Source: Clostridia bacterium (GTDB taxonomy: Bacteria; Bacillota; Clostridia; Oscillospirales; Acutalibacteraceae). Taken from it: 36,155 nt of DNA. The number at the start of each line of letters is the position of its first letter. The first letter of the stretch is position 1. This document shows, in pieces, positions 16,807 through 24,233 of this stretch. The notes under the pieces were generated by a model. It had not been told where the DNA came from, ran no database searches, and worked only from the letters and a program-made list of their open reading frames with translations. The position numbers and the translations under genes were made by a program. The DNA is taken from positions 1-36,155 of the forward strand of contig JAFYVE010000015.1 of assembly GCA_017549285.1 (NCBI GenBank), read 5' to 3'.

Positions 16807-17052
16807 ATGGAAATTCTTACATACGTAACGGAGCATGCATTAGTGCTTATTCCCGTTCTGATTATCATCGGGCAGATTATGAAAAATCTTGAATTTATTC
16901 CCGATAAGTTCATTCCGCTGATTCTGTTGCCTTTCGGAATCGTGGGTGCTATGGCTCTCGGCGGCTGGACAGTACCGTCTGCAATTCAGGGCGTCCTTGT
17001 AACGGGCACGGCAGTTTACGGGAATCAGATTGTAAAACAACTTAAACAATAA
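16807..17052 (+). CDS. Phage holin, Hol44/superfamily V-like
   Basis: An 81-residue protein with two to three hydrophobic segments: HALVLIPVLIIIGQIMK (10-26), FIPLILLPFGIVGAMALGGW (35-55) and a C-terminal VLVTGTAVYGNQIVKQ. The length, the I/V-rich first helix and the EFIPDKFIPLIL turn match small phage holins. A perfect AGGAGG (16797-16802) precedes the start. It would form membrane pores that let the signal-less GH25 enzyme reach the wall. It is the last gene of the cassette and is followed directly by a hairpin-rich repeat. Confidence 0.85.
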   Translation: MEILTYVTEHALVLIPVLIIIGQIMKNLEFIPDKFIPLILLPFGIVGAMALGGWTVPSAIQGVLVTGTAVYGNQIVKQLKQ

Positions 17053-17351
17053 TTTGTTGAGGTCCTCAGATAAACATTTCGTAATAAAAACAATCTTTGT
17101 AGGGACCGATGCCTATATCGGTCCGTTGTTTCATCAGAGATGAAACGGGGAACCCCCGGCGAGGGTTCCCCACGCAAAAACAGTCACACCGGACTGTTTT
17201 TGCTCCCTTCCTGCGCTTTTTAAGGAAAAAGAGTTTCGCACTCTGCTTCAGTGCGACAAAGGGCTTTGCCCTTTTGAATCCCACGAGCTTTTGTAAAAGC
17301 TCGACCAAAACTTTTATATTTTTTTATCCCGACAAATTCTGATTTATCAAA
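17053..17351. repeat. Hairpin-mosaic intergenic repeat, copy A
   Basis: No gene is credible here. Seven perfect hairpins stand in series from 17103 to 17302, with stems of 8, 8, 9, 12, 6, 7 and 8 bases (first: GGACCGAT/ATCGGTCC; fourth: GCAAAAACAGTC/GACTGTTTTTGC). The right end, about 17327-17346, is the exact 20-base inverse of the left end of copy C (35954-35973). The opening module GTAGGGACCGATGCC (17099) also recurs at 35987. Copies of this type behave like non-coding mobile or structured elements. The short frames across it are reading-frame noise. Confidence 0.8.
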
Positions 17352-17386
17352 CAAAAAAAGGAGCTGTTCATCTGAACGGCTCCTTG
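17352..17386 (-). terminator. metK terminator
   Basis: AAGGAGC (17358-17364) pairs with GCTCCTT (17379-17385), the stem being extended by GTTCA/TGAAC. On the minus strand seven T follow directly. It lies 13 bases beyond the metK stop. Confidence 0.88.
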
Positions 17387-17398
17387 ATTTTTATTCAA

Positions 17399-18580
17399 TT
17401 ACTTTACAGCTTCGAGAAGGGCATCAACTTTGTCTGTATGCTCCCAGGGGAGGTCGATATCTGTTCTGCCCATATGACCGTAAGCAGCTGTCTGGCTGTA
17501 GATAGGTCTTCTGAGGTCGAGAGTATCGATAATTGCAGCGGGACGAAGGTCGAATACCTTGTTTACAGCTTCTGCAAGCTTTTCGTTTGAAACCTTGCCT
17601 GTACCGTATGTATTGACCATAACTGATACGGGACGTGCAACACCGATTGCGTATGCAAGCTCGATTTCGCACTTCTTTGCAAGACCTGCTGCAACGATGT
17701 TCTTTGCAACGTATCTTGCAGCGTAAGCTGCACTTCTGTCAACCTTTGTGGGGTCCTTACCTGAGAAAGCACCGCCGCCGTGTGCAGCATATCCGCCGTA
17801 TGTATCAACGATAATCTTTCTGCCTGTAAGACCGCTGTCACCGACGGGGCCGCCGATAACGAATCTGCCTGTGGGGTTGATGAAAATCTTTGTGTTTTCG
17901 TCAATGAGTTCAGCGGGGATAACGGGATTGATAACGTTTTCGATAAGGTCTTTTCTTATCTGTTCCTGAGTTGCTTCTTCCTTGTGCTGAGTTGAAATAA
18001 CAACTGCTTCAATTCTTACAACCTTGTCGTCATCATATTCAACAGTAACCTGAGTCTTACCGTCGGGACGGAGATACTTAAGTGTGCCGTTCTTTCTGAC
18101 TTCTGTAAGTCTTAAAGCAAGCTTATGAGCAAGAGAAATGGGCATAGGCATAAGTTCTTCTGTTTCGTCACAAGCGAAACCGAACATCATACCCTGGTCA
18201 CCTGCACCGTGAAGGTTGTACTTGTCGTCGTCGCCTTCTTTCATTTCAAGTGACTTACTGACACCCATGCTGATGTCGGGTGACTGCTTGTCAAGTGTTG
18301 TGAAAACAGCACAAGCGTTGCCGTCGAAACCTGCTTCGGGTGAATCGAAACCGATGTCGCAGATTGTTTTTCTGATGATTGCAGGGATGTCAACAACAGC
18401 TTCTGTTGTGATTTCACCCATAACCATTGCCATACCTGTTGTGCAGCAGCTTTCACAAGCTACTCGTGAATATTTGTCCTGAGCAAGAAGAGCATCAAGG
18501 ACAGCGTCTGAAATCTTGTCACAGACTTTATCGGGATGTCCTTCAGTAACTGATTCTGAAGTAAAAAGTCTTTTTGCCAT
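17399..18580 (-). CDS. metK: S-adenosylmethionine synthetase
   Basis: A 393-residue enzyme of normal length making SAM from methionine and ATP. Recognisable motifs are the N-terminal [21 protein letters not shown], the [12 protein letters not shown] signature near residue 118, the [21 protein letters not shown] stretch and the [20 protein letters not shown] segment with its catalytic lysine. The start has a GGAGG site eight bases upstream. It is transcribed alone: a SAM-I riboswitch lies upstream and a strong terminator follows. High SAM should therefore stop its own synthesis. Confidence 0.98.
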   Translation of the reverse strand: MAKRLFTSESVTEGHPDKVCDKISDAVLDALLAQDKYSRVACESCCTTGMAMVMGEITTEAVVDIPAIIRKTICDIGFDSPEAGFDGNACAVFTTLDKQSPDISMGVSKSLEMKEGDDDKYNLHGAGDQGMMFGFACDETEELMPMPISLAHKLALRLTEVRKNGTLKYLRPDGKTQVTVEYDDDKVVRIEAVVISTQHKEEATQEQIRKDLIENVINPVIPAELIDENTKIFINPTGRFVIGGPVGDSGLTGRKIIVDTYGGYAAHGGGAFSGKDPTKVDRSAAYAARYVAKNIVAAGLAKKCEIELAYAIGVARPVSVMVNTYGTGKVSNEKLAEAVNKVFDLRPAAIIDTLDLRRPIYSQTAAYGHMGRTDIDLPWEHTDKVDALLEAVK

Positions 18581-18625
18581 TTTGTTTTTCCTCCGTAAAA
18601 AATATATAATCTGAAATTTTAACCG

Positions 18626-18655
18626 TAAAAAAGCTCACAGACTGAGCCGTGAGCG
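18626..18655 (-). terminator. SAM-I riboswitch expression-platform terminator
   Basis: GCTCAC (18633-18638) pairs with GTGAGC (18649-18654), then six T on the minus strand (18627-18632). It sits between the SAM aptamer and the metK RBS, as expected of the off-state terminator. Confidence 0.88.
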
Positions 18656-18661
18656 TTAAGC

Positions 18662-18752
18662 CTTATCTCTCGGTCAGACCGTCGGATTTAGCACCTTGCT
18701 TATGCAGGTTGCCGGACATCACAGGGCCGTTCCCTCCGTCACTCTTTATAAG
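18662..18752 (-). promoter_or_regulatory. SAM-I riboswitch (S box) of metK
   Basis: On the minus strand the aptamer runs from CTTATAAAGAG through GGAGGGA, CGGCCCTGTGATGTCCGGCAAC split over the P2/P3 arms, AGGTGCTAAATCC and finally GAGAGATAAGG. These are the conserved S-box blocks in the correct order. The P1 stem pairs 18662-18671 with 18742-18752. A terminator follows, so SAM binding should switch metK off. Confidence 0.96.
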
Positions 18753-18771
18753 GAATATTCAATTCTTTATT

Positions 18772-18800
18772 ATTTTACAATAAACGATGTATTTTGTCAA
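18772..18800 (-). promoter_or_regulatory. metK promoter
   Basis: The minus strand reads TTGACA (18795-18800), 17 bases, then TAAAAT (18772-18777). It places the transcript start just before the S box. Confidence 0.85.
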
Positions 18801-18854
18801 GTGGGAATTACTGCTTTTAGATTATCAGCTAAATATACGTACAGAAAAACAGTA

Positions 18855-19655
18855 TTATTTGTGGAAAGCTGTGGATGTTTCTTCAGGATACAGTGATGTT
18901 ATAAATTTTTCCATAAAGAAGTTGTCATACAATACACTGTAATCACGTGGAGAATAGTATTCGTCGCTTTCTGCAACAACTGTTATATCAAGTTGCTCTG
19001 TAGTGATAAGATTATCATCTGCATCATAGAATTCAACCGATAATACAACGCTGTTAAGAGTTCTGATTTCAGAGAATGGAATATAGCTTACAGGGGAAAG
19101 TGAAAGCGGACGGAACAGCTTCCCGAACATTGTTATGTTTTTATGAAGGTCTGTATAGGCATAGTCCGTTACGGAAATAGTTTTTGTTTTAAAATAATCG
19201 TATCCGTCAGGCATACTTCCGAAAATAATGTTGTCAGAAAAGAAATCAAGATATACATCCTGAGGGTTACCAATGCTGTTGTTTTCATTCAGCTTTTTGA
19301 AAAGTGCATCCCAGTCAATTGTTGTTGAGTCTGCAAAACTTTCATAGTCTGAGGGATTGTCAGCCAGAAGAATACTTGCAACATAATCATAAGCAACAGA
19401 TTCCGCAACTGAATGGTCAGCATAAATAATATTCTCGTTATTGCCGTTATGCTTTTTCGGAATATCAGCTATATGATAAACAGAAAAAATAATGCCGGTA
19501 ATTAATATTGCTGTCATAATCGCAAAGATAACGCTTTTGTATTTAAAACAAACAATGCGTTTGTTTTTTATTGTCGGATTATGTATCTCGGCTCCGCAGA
19601 CAGGACAGTATTTATAATCCCCCTGAATCTCCGTTGTGCATTTATTGCAATACAT
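18855..19655 (-). CDS. Zinc-ribbon single-pass membrane protein, unknown function
   Basis: A 266-residue protein. A zinc ribbon at 3-20 has cysteines C3, C6, C17 and C20 (CNKC and CPVC). A membrane helix spans about 41-63, and the external part of about 200 residues has no recognised domain. Zinc-ribbon plus single-helix proteins are common and poorly characterised in Clostridia. The ATG at 19655 is chosen because GAGGTG lies upstream and the protein then begins cleanly at the ribbon; the longer frame would overlap ribU. The 16-base gap after ribU suggests co-transcription under the FMN riboswitch. Confidence 0.75.
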   Translation of the reverse strand: MYCNKCTTEIQGDYKYCPVCGAEIHNPTIKNKRIVCFKYKSVIFAIMTAILITGIIFSVYHIADIPKKHNGNNENIIYADHSVAESVAYDYVASILLADNPSDYESFADSTTIDWDALFKKLNENNSIGNPQDVYLDFFSDNIIFGSMPDGYDYFKTKTISVTDYAYTDLHKNITMFGKLFRPLSLSPVSYIPFSEIRTLNSVVLSVEFYDADDNLITTEQLDITVVAESDEYYSPRDYSVLYDNFFMEKFITSLYPEETSTAFHK

Positions 19656-19671
19656 TTTCAACACCTCGTTA

Positions 19672-20274
19672 TTACTGTTTTTTAAGAATAGGGGAGATTC
19701 TTTTGTAAATTGCGAAGCACATGATTGACACAATCATTGACTTTATAAAGTTGAAAGGCAGGTTGAATATTGCAATTGCCTCAAAAAGGTTGCTGACAGA
19801 GGGAAGAATTGCCTGATACATACCCAGAATCATTTCTTCTGTCATACCGAGCACCTTTATGTAAAGCGGATAAACGATAAAGTAGTTTGAAAAAACGCTG
19901 AAAACTGCCATTACGGCTGATGAAATAACACAGCTGATAAGAGCCCATTTCTTATTCTTTTTCTTTTTGTAGATTATTGCCGCAATACCTACAAAAACCG
20001 CACCGAGAACAAAGTTTGATATTTCACCGATTGCTCCCGTTGTTGAAACGAAAACGTGAATAAAGTTCTTTATGAAACAGACTGCAATACCCCATAACGG
20101 ACCGTAAGCAAATCCTGTTATCAACGCGGGAAGTTCTGAAAAGTCGAGTTTGATGAATGCAGGCATAATGGGGATTGAAAATTCAATCATCATAAGTACT
20201 GTACTGAGTGCACCCATTACTGCAGTTACTGTCAATGCTCTTACATTGAATTTTTTTGATTTTTTCGATTTCAT
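19672..20274 (-). CDS. ribU: Riboflavin transporter substrate-binding subunit RibU (ECF type)
   Basis: A 200-residue membrane protein with about six helices. The characteristic RibU segments are IEFSIPIMPAFIKLDFSELPALI and GFAYGPLWGIAVCFIKNFIH (about residues 30-75). It binds riboflavin and works with the shared ECF energising module, not encoded here. The start is ATG 20274 with AAGGTG upstream (20281-20286). An FMN riboswitch lies 290 bases upstream, as is typical for ribU, but a mobile-element-like sequence has been inserted between the riboswitch and the RBS. The membrane protein gene downstream may share the transcript. Confidence 0.93.
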   Translation of the reverse strand: MKSKKSKKFNVRALTVTAVMGALSTVLMMIEFSIPIMPAFIKLDFSELPALITGFAYGPLWGIAVCFIKNFIHVFVSTTGAIGEISNFVLGAVFVGIAAIIYKKKKNKKWALISCVISSAVMAVFSVFSNYFIVYPLYIKVLGMTEEMILGMYQAILPSVSNLFEAIAIFNLPFNFIKSMIVSIMCFAIYKRISPILKKQ

Positions 20275-20286
20275 AGTTATCACCTT

Positions 20287-20560
20287 AGGGTGACAGGAAT
20301 AATACAAACCCGTTTTTTACAGGCTGATTTCCGTCAATCCTTCCTTAAAATACTCGCAAATCCGTCAAGGATTTGCTGTGTTTTATGCGTTGGCTTGCCA
20401 AAAATCCGCACTGTAAAAAATCTTCGACCTTAAAACGAGAAATTTTTATTGGATTTTTGGTATTGAGGATGCAGGAAGGCTGCCGCCTTTCAAATCCGAA
20501 ATGCCGAAAAGACTTAAAAATAGCCGTTTTAAGGCGGATTCGGATTATTCCTGTCACCCT
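20287..20560. mobile_element. MITE-like element with 17-base terminal inverted repeats
   Basis: The left end AGGGTGACAGGAATAAT (20287-20303) is the exact inverse of the right end ATTATTCCTGTCACCCT (20544-20560), giving 274 bases between. Inside are further inverted pairs: CCAAAAATCC/GGATTTTTGG (20398-20407, 20451-20460), CCTTAAAACG/CGTTTTAAGG (20428-20437, 20525-20534) and GCAAATCC/GGATTTGC (20356-20376). No transposase or credible gene is present, and no clear target duplication is seen. It starts six bases beyond the FMN riboswitch T-tract and ends at the ribU RBS. Confidence 0.72.
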
Positions 20561-20565
20561 GAAAT

Positions 20566-20596
20566 AAAAAATACGCACTGAAAATATCAGAGCGTA
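20566..20596 (-). terminator. FMN riboswitch expression-platform terminator
   Basis: TACGC and GCGTA form the stem base (20571-20576 with 20592-20596), CTGA/TCAG extend it after one T-T mismatch, and six T follow on the minus strand. It lies directly after the aptamer, so the riboswitch keeps its own terminator despite the insertion downstream. Confidence 0.75.
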
Positions 20597-20615
20597 AAAG
20601 ACAAACGATATGTTT

Positions 20616-20724
20616 TCTTCTTTCATCCGGACTATAACCGTCGGTAACGGAATTTCACCGTTTCGGCACCAATAGGTGTTAGCAGACTTTACTGCCGGTG
20701 GGGAATCACACCCCGCCCTGAAGA
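20616..20724 (-). promoter_or_regulatory. FMN riboswitch (RFN element)
   Basis: On the minus strand all RFN blocks occur in order: CTTCAGGGCGGGGTG, ATTCCCCACCGGC, AGTAAAG, AGCCTGCTAA-type segment (TCTGCTAACACC), GGTGCCGA, GGTGAAATTCCG, ACCGACGGTTATAGTCCGGATG and AAGAAG. Binding of FMN should favour the adjacent terminator and reduce ribU expression. Confidence 0.96.
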
Positions 20725-20742
20725 TATTTTCTTTACAGTTTT

Positions 20743-20770
20743 ATTATATGCAAAAAAAAGTGGTTGTCAA
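20743..20770 (-). promoter_or_regulatory. Promoter of the FMN riboswitch-ribU transcript
   Basis: On the minus strand TTGACA (20765-20770), 16 bases, then TATAAT (20743-20748). Transcription would begin just before the RFN element. Confidence 0.82.
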
Positions 20771-20783
20771 TAGTAAATATGTG

Positions 20784-20812
20784 TAGACAAAATGTTTTTT
20801 TTATTGTAAAAT
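20784..20812 (+). promoter_or_regulatory. Promoter of the GH2 gene
   Basis: TAGACA (20784-20789), 17 bases and TAAAAT (20807-20812), about 30 bases before the start codon. It diverges from the riboswitch promoter. Confidence 0.7.
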
Positions 20813-20842
20813 ATAAAAGATAATAAATGAGAGGTGTAAAGA

Positions 20843-22621
20843 ATGTCACATATAAAAACAATTTTCTATGATAAAGTTGACAGAAACTGTCCCCTTAATG
20901 AATATCCCCGTCCTCAGTTTCAGCGTGATTTCTGGGTTAATCTCAACGGTGAATTTGACTATGCTATCACTGATGTGAACACAACATTTCCTGAAAAATA
21001 TGACGGAAAAATTATTGTTCCTTTTGCAATTGAATGTGCACTTTCAGGTGTTGAAAAGCATATCACAAAGGATGACAGACTCTGGTACAGAAAGAATTTT
21101 ACTCTTTCAGAGGAATTCAGTGGTAAGAGAGTAATTATCAATTTTGATGCTGTTGACTGGGAATGTAAAGTCTACGTCAACAAGAAGCTTGTAGGCTCAC
21201 ATCAGGGCGGTTACAATGCTTTTTTATTTGATATTACAGATTATGTAACAGACGGCGAAAACGAGCTCGTTGTTTATGTATATGACCCCACAGACGAAGG
21301 CTGGCAGCAGAGAGGCAAGCAGGCAACAGAATCTCACGGCTTCTGGTATACAGCCACATCAGGTATCTGGCAGACAGTATGGCTTGAAGCAGTTTCGGAT
21401 GCTCATATTGAATCAATCAGACTTCTTCCCGATATCGATAAGGGTGTTATAAACGTAAAACCTGTTGTTTCTGCAGGTAGTGACTATCTTCTTAAAGCAA
21501 CTGTATACGACGGTGAAAATGCTGTTGCAGAAGCTGAAATCGGCAAGGATACTGATATTACTGTTCCTGATTTCAAACTCTGGAGCCCCGAAGAGCCCAA
21601 TCTTTATGATATGGTGCTTGAACTCTCAGTTGACGGAGTTGTTGTTGATATAGTAAAGACATACTTCGGTATGAGAAAGTTCAGTATGGGTAAGGATTCA
21701 AAGGGCTATATGCGTCTTTGTCTTAATAACAAGCCGTATTTCCATAACGGACTTCTCGATCAGGGCTACTGGTGTGACGGCGGTATGACACCTCCCACAG
21801 ATGAAGCTATGATTTACGATATTCAGAAGATGAAAGATCTCGGCTTCAATATGCTCCGTAAACATATCAAAACTGAGCCTGCAAGATGGTATTATCATTG
21901 TGACAGACTCGGAATGCTCGTATGGCAGGATATGATAAGCGGCGGTAAGGCTCTCAGTCAGTTCTTTGCAGGTGTTATCCCCATTATTCAGGGCGGTTTC
22001 ATTCCTGTTGCTGCATTTTCAATGAAAGATAATAAATATGAACTCTTCAACAGAGGTAAGAAAGAATGGCGTGACTTCTTCAGGAAGGAAATGTTTGAAA
22101 TGATTGATCAGCTTTATAACTGTGTTTCAATCGCAACATGGGTTCCTTTCAACGAAGGATGGGGACAGTTTGATGCAGCTGAAATCGGTAACGCTGTCAA
22201 GGCTGCAGACCCCTCAAGACATTGTGACCACGCAAGTGGCTGGTATGACCAGAAGGCTGGCGATTTCAGAAGTATCCACAGATACACAATCCCCGTTCAG
22301 GTGCCGAAAAAAGAGAACAACAGAGCTTTCGTTCTCAGCGAATTCGGCGGATATTCACATATTATCGACGGTCACGTATGGAACAAGGCAAAGAGCTTCG
22401 GTTATATGATGTATAACTCAAAAGAATCTCTTACAAAGGCTTACAGAAAGCTTTTTGAAAAGCAGATTATCCCCATAATTGACAAGGGGCTTTCTGCAAC
22501 CGTCTATACTCAGGTAAGTGACGTTGAGTTTGAAGTAAACGGCATCCTTACTTATGACAGAGCTATTGTCAAGGTTGATGAAGCAACTCTTAAGGAGCTC
22601 AACTCAAAGCTTAAACTCTGA
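20843..22621 (+). CDS. Glycoside hydrolase family 2 protein
   Basis: A 592-residue intracellular enzyme; no signal peptide. An N-terminal galactose-binding-like sandwich (RLWYRKNFTL, EVYVNKKLVGSHQGGYNAFLFDITDYV) is followed by an Ig-like GH2 domain and a TIM barrel. In the barrel, FNEGWGQFD holds the probable acid/base E438 and VLSEFGGY the probable nucleophile E500. This variant of GH2 (short C terminus, NEGWGQ) is common in gut Firmicutes, and its glycan could be a beta-galactoside, glucuronide or mannoside; I cannot choose. The RBS is GAGAGGTG. It stands as its own unit between a divergent promoter and a terminator. Confidence 0.93.
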   Translation: MSHIKTIFYDKVDRNCPLNEYPRPQFQRDFWVNLNGEFDYAITDVNTTFPEKYDGKIIVPFAIECALSGVEKHITKDDRLWYRKNFTLSEEFSGKRVIINFDAVDWECKVYVNKKLVGSHQGGYNAFLFDITDYVTDGENELVVYVYDPTDEGWQQRGKQATESHGFWYTATSGIWQTVWLEAVSDAHIESIRLLPDIDKGVINVKPVVSAGSDYLLKATVYDGENAVAEAEIGKDTDITVPDFKLWSPEEPNLYDMVLELSVDGVVVDIVKTYFGMRKFSMGKDSKGYMRLCLNNKPYFHNGLLDQGYWCDGGMTPPTDEAMIYDIQKMKDLGFNMLRKHIKTEPARWYYHCDRLGMLVWQDMISGGKALSQFFAGVIPIIQGGFIPVAAFSMKDNKYELFNRGKKEWRDFFRKEMFEMIDQLYNCVSIATWVPFNEGWGQFDAAEIGNAVKAADPSRHCDHASGWYDQKAGDFRSIHRYTIPVQVPKKENNRAFVLSEFGGYSHIIDGHVWNKAKSFGYMMYNSKESLTKAYRKLFEKQIIPIIDKGLSATVYTQVSDVEFEVNGILTYDRAIVKVDEATLKELNSKLKL

Positions 22622-22623
22622 TA

Positions 22624-22654
22624 TTGTCACTTGAAAATTATTTCAGGTTGACAA
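22624..22654 (+). promoter_or_regulatory. Candidate BirA operator of bioY-birA
   Basis: TTGTCACTT (22624-22632) and AGGTTGACAA (22645-22654) form an inverted repeat whose right arm covers the -35 of the bioY promoter. The arms resemble the biotin-operator halves TTGTNAACC/GGTTNACAA. The spacing is about one to two bases shorter than usual and the left arm has mismatches, so this is a candidate only. Confidence 0.5.
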
Positions 22655-22676
22655 TTAATGATTAATATGATAAAAT
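22648..22676 (+). promoter_or_regulatory. bioY-birA promoter
   Basis: TTGACA (22648-22653), 17 bases, TAAAAT (22671-22676): a near-consensus promoter starting about 20 bases before the bioY start codon and inside the GH2 terminator hairpin. Confidence 0.82.
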
Positions 22677-22705
22677 CACTTCATAACTTATGGAGTGATT
22701 TTTTT
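22673..22705 (+). terminator. GH2 terminator overlapping the bioY start region
   Basis: AAATCACTTCAT (22673-22684) pairs with ATGGAGTGATTT (22690-22701) with one wobble, then five to seven T. The 3' arm contains the bioY RBS GGAG (22692-22695). Confidence 0.85.
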
Positions 22706-23278
22706 ATGGTTGTGAAAAGATGCAGAATATATGATATTGTCATAACAGCACTTATGACTGCTGTTATGTGCGTTGCGTCTTTTATTGCAATCCCCGTCGG
22801 AGCTGTACCCGTTACGTTACAGACGTTTGTAATCTATATTGCATGTGCGGTTCTGGGAACAAAAAAGGCGGTAATTTCCGTTGTACTCTATCTTCTTTTA
22901 GGTGTACTCGGTTTGCCCGTTTTTTCATCCTTCAGAGGAGGTATCGGCGTTCTTGCAGGTGCCACGGGTGGCTATATTCTGGGATTTCTGCTGATTGCAT
23001 TGATTTCGGGGCTGATTATAAAAGTTAAGAAAAATAACCGCATTTTTATGTTTGTTGCGTTTTTTACGGGAACACTTATGTGTTACCTTGCAGGAACATT
23101 ATGGTATGTTGTTTTTTATATCGGTGAATTGAGTTTAAATAATTTTGCAGGTGCGTTTTCCATCTGTGTTCTGCCGTTTATTGTTCCTGATATTATAAAA
23201 ATGATTGTTGCGACAATCGTTTCAAAATCTCTTTGTGAAAGGGGAATACTGAATGAAAACAGTCGACAGCGTACTTGA
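22706..23278 (+). CDS. bioY: Biotin transporter substrate-binding subunit BioY
   Basis: A 190-residue membrane protein with six helices. BioY hallmarks are FIAIPVGAVPVTLQTFVIYIA (about 30-50), the LLLGVLGLPVFSSFRGGIGVLAGATGGYILGF stretch read in segments, and the C-terminal LPFIVPDIIKMIVATIV. It binds biotin for uptake with the shared ECF module. ATG 22706 is the start: GGAG lies ten bases upstream, and the frame before it runs through the promoter. It overlaps birA by 26 bases, so uptake and its biotin-sensing regulator are one operon. Confidence 0.93.
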   Translation: MVVKRCRIYDIVITALMTAVMCVASFIAIPVGAVPVTLQTFVIYIACAVLGTKKAVISVVLYLLLGVLGLPVFSSFRGGIGVLAGATGGYILGFLLIALISGLIIKVKKNNRIFMFVAFFTGTLMCYLAGTLWYVVFYIGELSLNNFAGAFSICVLPFIVPDIIKMIVATIVSKSLCERGILNENSRQRT

Positions 23279-24230
23279 ATTCCTTGAAGAAAACAAGGGA
23301 AGATTCGTTTCCGGCGGTGAAATGGCATCAAAGCTCGGTGTGAGCAGAAATGCCGTGTGGAAAAGCATAAAACACCTTGAATCAAAGGGATATCCCATAG
23401 ATGCCGTCACAAATAAAGGCTACAGGCTCAACGAAAACAATACAATGCTTTCTGCGGCAGGAATCAGGAAATATATAAAGAGTGATAAAATCCGTGTTGA
23501 ATTCAGGGATTGTGTAACATCAACGAATACTCTTGTAAAGGAAATGGCTGAAAACGGCAAGGAAGAAGGCTATGTGCTTGTAGCATCAGAGCAGACCGGG
23601 GGAAAGGGAAGACTCGGCAGAAGATTTGAGTCGCCTGCAGGGTGCGGAGCTTATTTCAGCATCCTTTTAAGACCTCAGTTATCACCCTCAGATTCACTTC
23701 TCATAACAACGTGTGCCGCAGTTGCCGTTGCCAAGTCAATTGAAAAGAATACGGGACGAATGACTTCGATAAAGTGGGTAAATGACATATATATGCGTGA
23801 CAGAAAGGTTGCGGGGATACTCACTCAGGCGGCTTTTGATACCGAATGCGGAAAGTTAAGCTTCGCCGTGCTCGGAATTGGCATAAATATGTATTACCCC
23901 ACGGAAGAAATGCCCGATGAAATAAAGGATATTGCAGGAAGTGTCTTCAATGAAAAGCCTGATAGCGAAACGGTCAGCCGTATTGTTGCAGATACAATCA
24001 ATTTCTTTATGGAAGACTATAATTCTCTTACAGGTAAGCATTTTCTGTTTGATTATAAAAGCCGTTCATATCTTGACGGCAAGAACATCAATGTTATAAA
24101 GCAGACAGGAGTTTTCAGCGCTCAGGCACTCGGTATTGATGATGATTTCAGGCTTCATGTGCGTTATGAAGATTCAACCGAAGAATTTTTGTCAACGGGT
24201 GAAGTCAGCACAAAGGTTGCGGGAGGGTAG
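23253..24230 (+). CDS. birA: Bifunctional biotin ligase/biotin operon repressor BirA
   Basis: A 325-residue two-function protein. Residues 1-62 form a winged helix-turn-helix (GGEMASKLGVSRNAVWKSIKHLESKGYPI). The ligase core follows: SEQTGGKGRLGRRFESPAGCG contains the biotinyl-AMP GRGRxGR-like loop, and IKWVNDIYMRDRKVAGIL binds biotin and carries the catalytic-site lysine. A C-terminal SH3-like domain closes it. It biotinylates acetyl-CoA carboxylase-type carriers and, as biotinyl-AMP complex, represses bioY. The gene overlaps bioY's end, with AAAGGGG upstream of its ATG. Confidence 0.96.
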   Translation: MKTVDSVLEFLEENKGRFVSGGEMASKLGVSRNAVWKSIKHLESKGYPIDAVTNKGYRLNENNTMLSAAGIRKYIKSDKIRVEFRDCVTSTNTLVKEMAENGKEEGYVLVASEQTGGKGRLGRRFESPAGCGAYFSILLRPQLSPSDSLLITTCAAVAVAKSIEKNTGRMTSIKWVNDIYMRDRKVAGILTQAAFDTECGKLSFAVLGIGINMYYPTEEMPDEIKDIAGSVFNEKPDSETVSRIVADTINFFMEDYNSLTGKHFLFDYKSRSYLDGKNINVIKQTGVFSAQALGIDDDFRLHVRYEDSTEEFLSTGEVSTKVAGG

Positions 24231-24233
24231 ATT

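Noticed and set aside
12384-17052. Complete contractile tailocin or injection system
   Set aside because: No sheath, tube, spike, baseplate wedge or ATPase gene is visible; only fibre-like and lysis products are seen.
17099-17302. CRISPR array
   Set aside because: The repeated units are all different palindromes, with no constant repeat of uniform spacing, no spacers and no cas genes.
17109-17342. Open frames through the hairpin-rich region, such as the 77-codon plus-strand frame
   Set aside because: They read through a chain of perfect palindromes, lack RBSs and have compositions set by the stems. Similar frames at 29813-30025 and 35828-36067 also cross repeats.
20373-20567. 64-codon frame inside the MITE-like element
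   Set aside because: It lies between the terminal inverted repeats, has no RBS and shows no transposase motif, so it is not called a gene.
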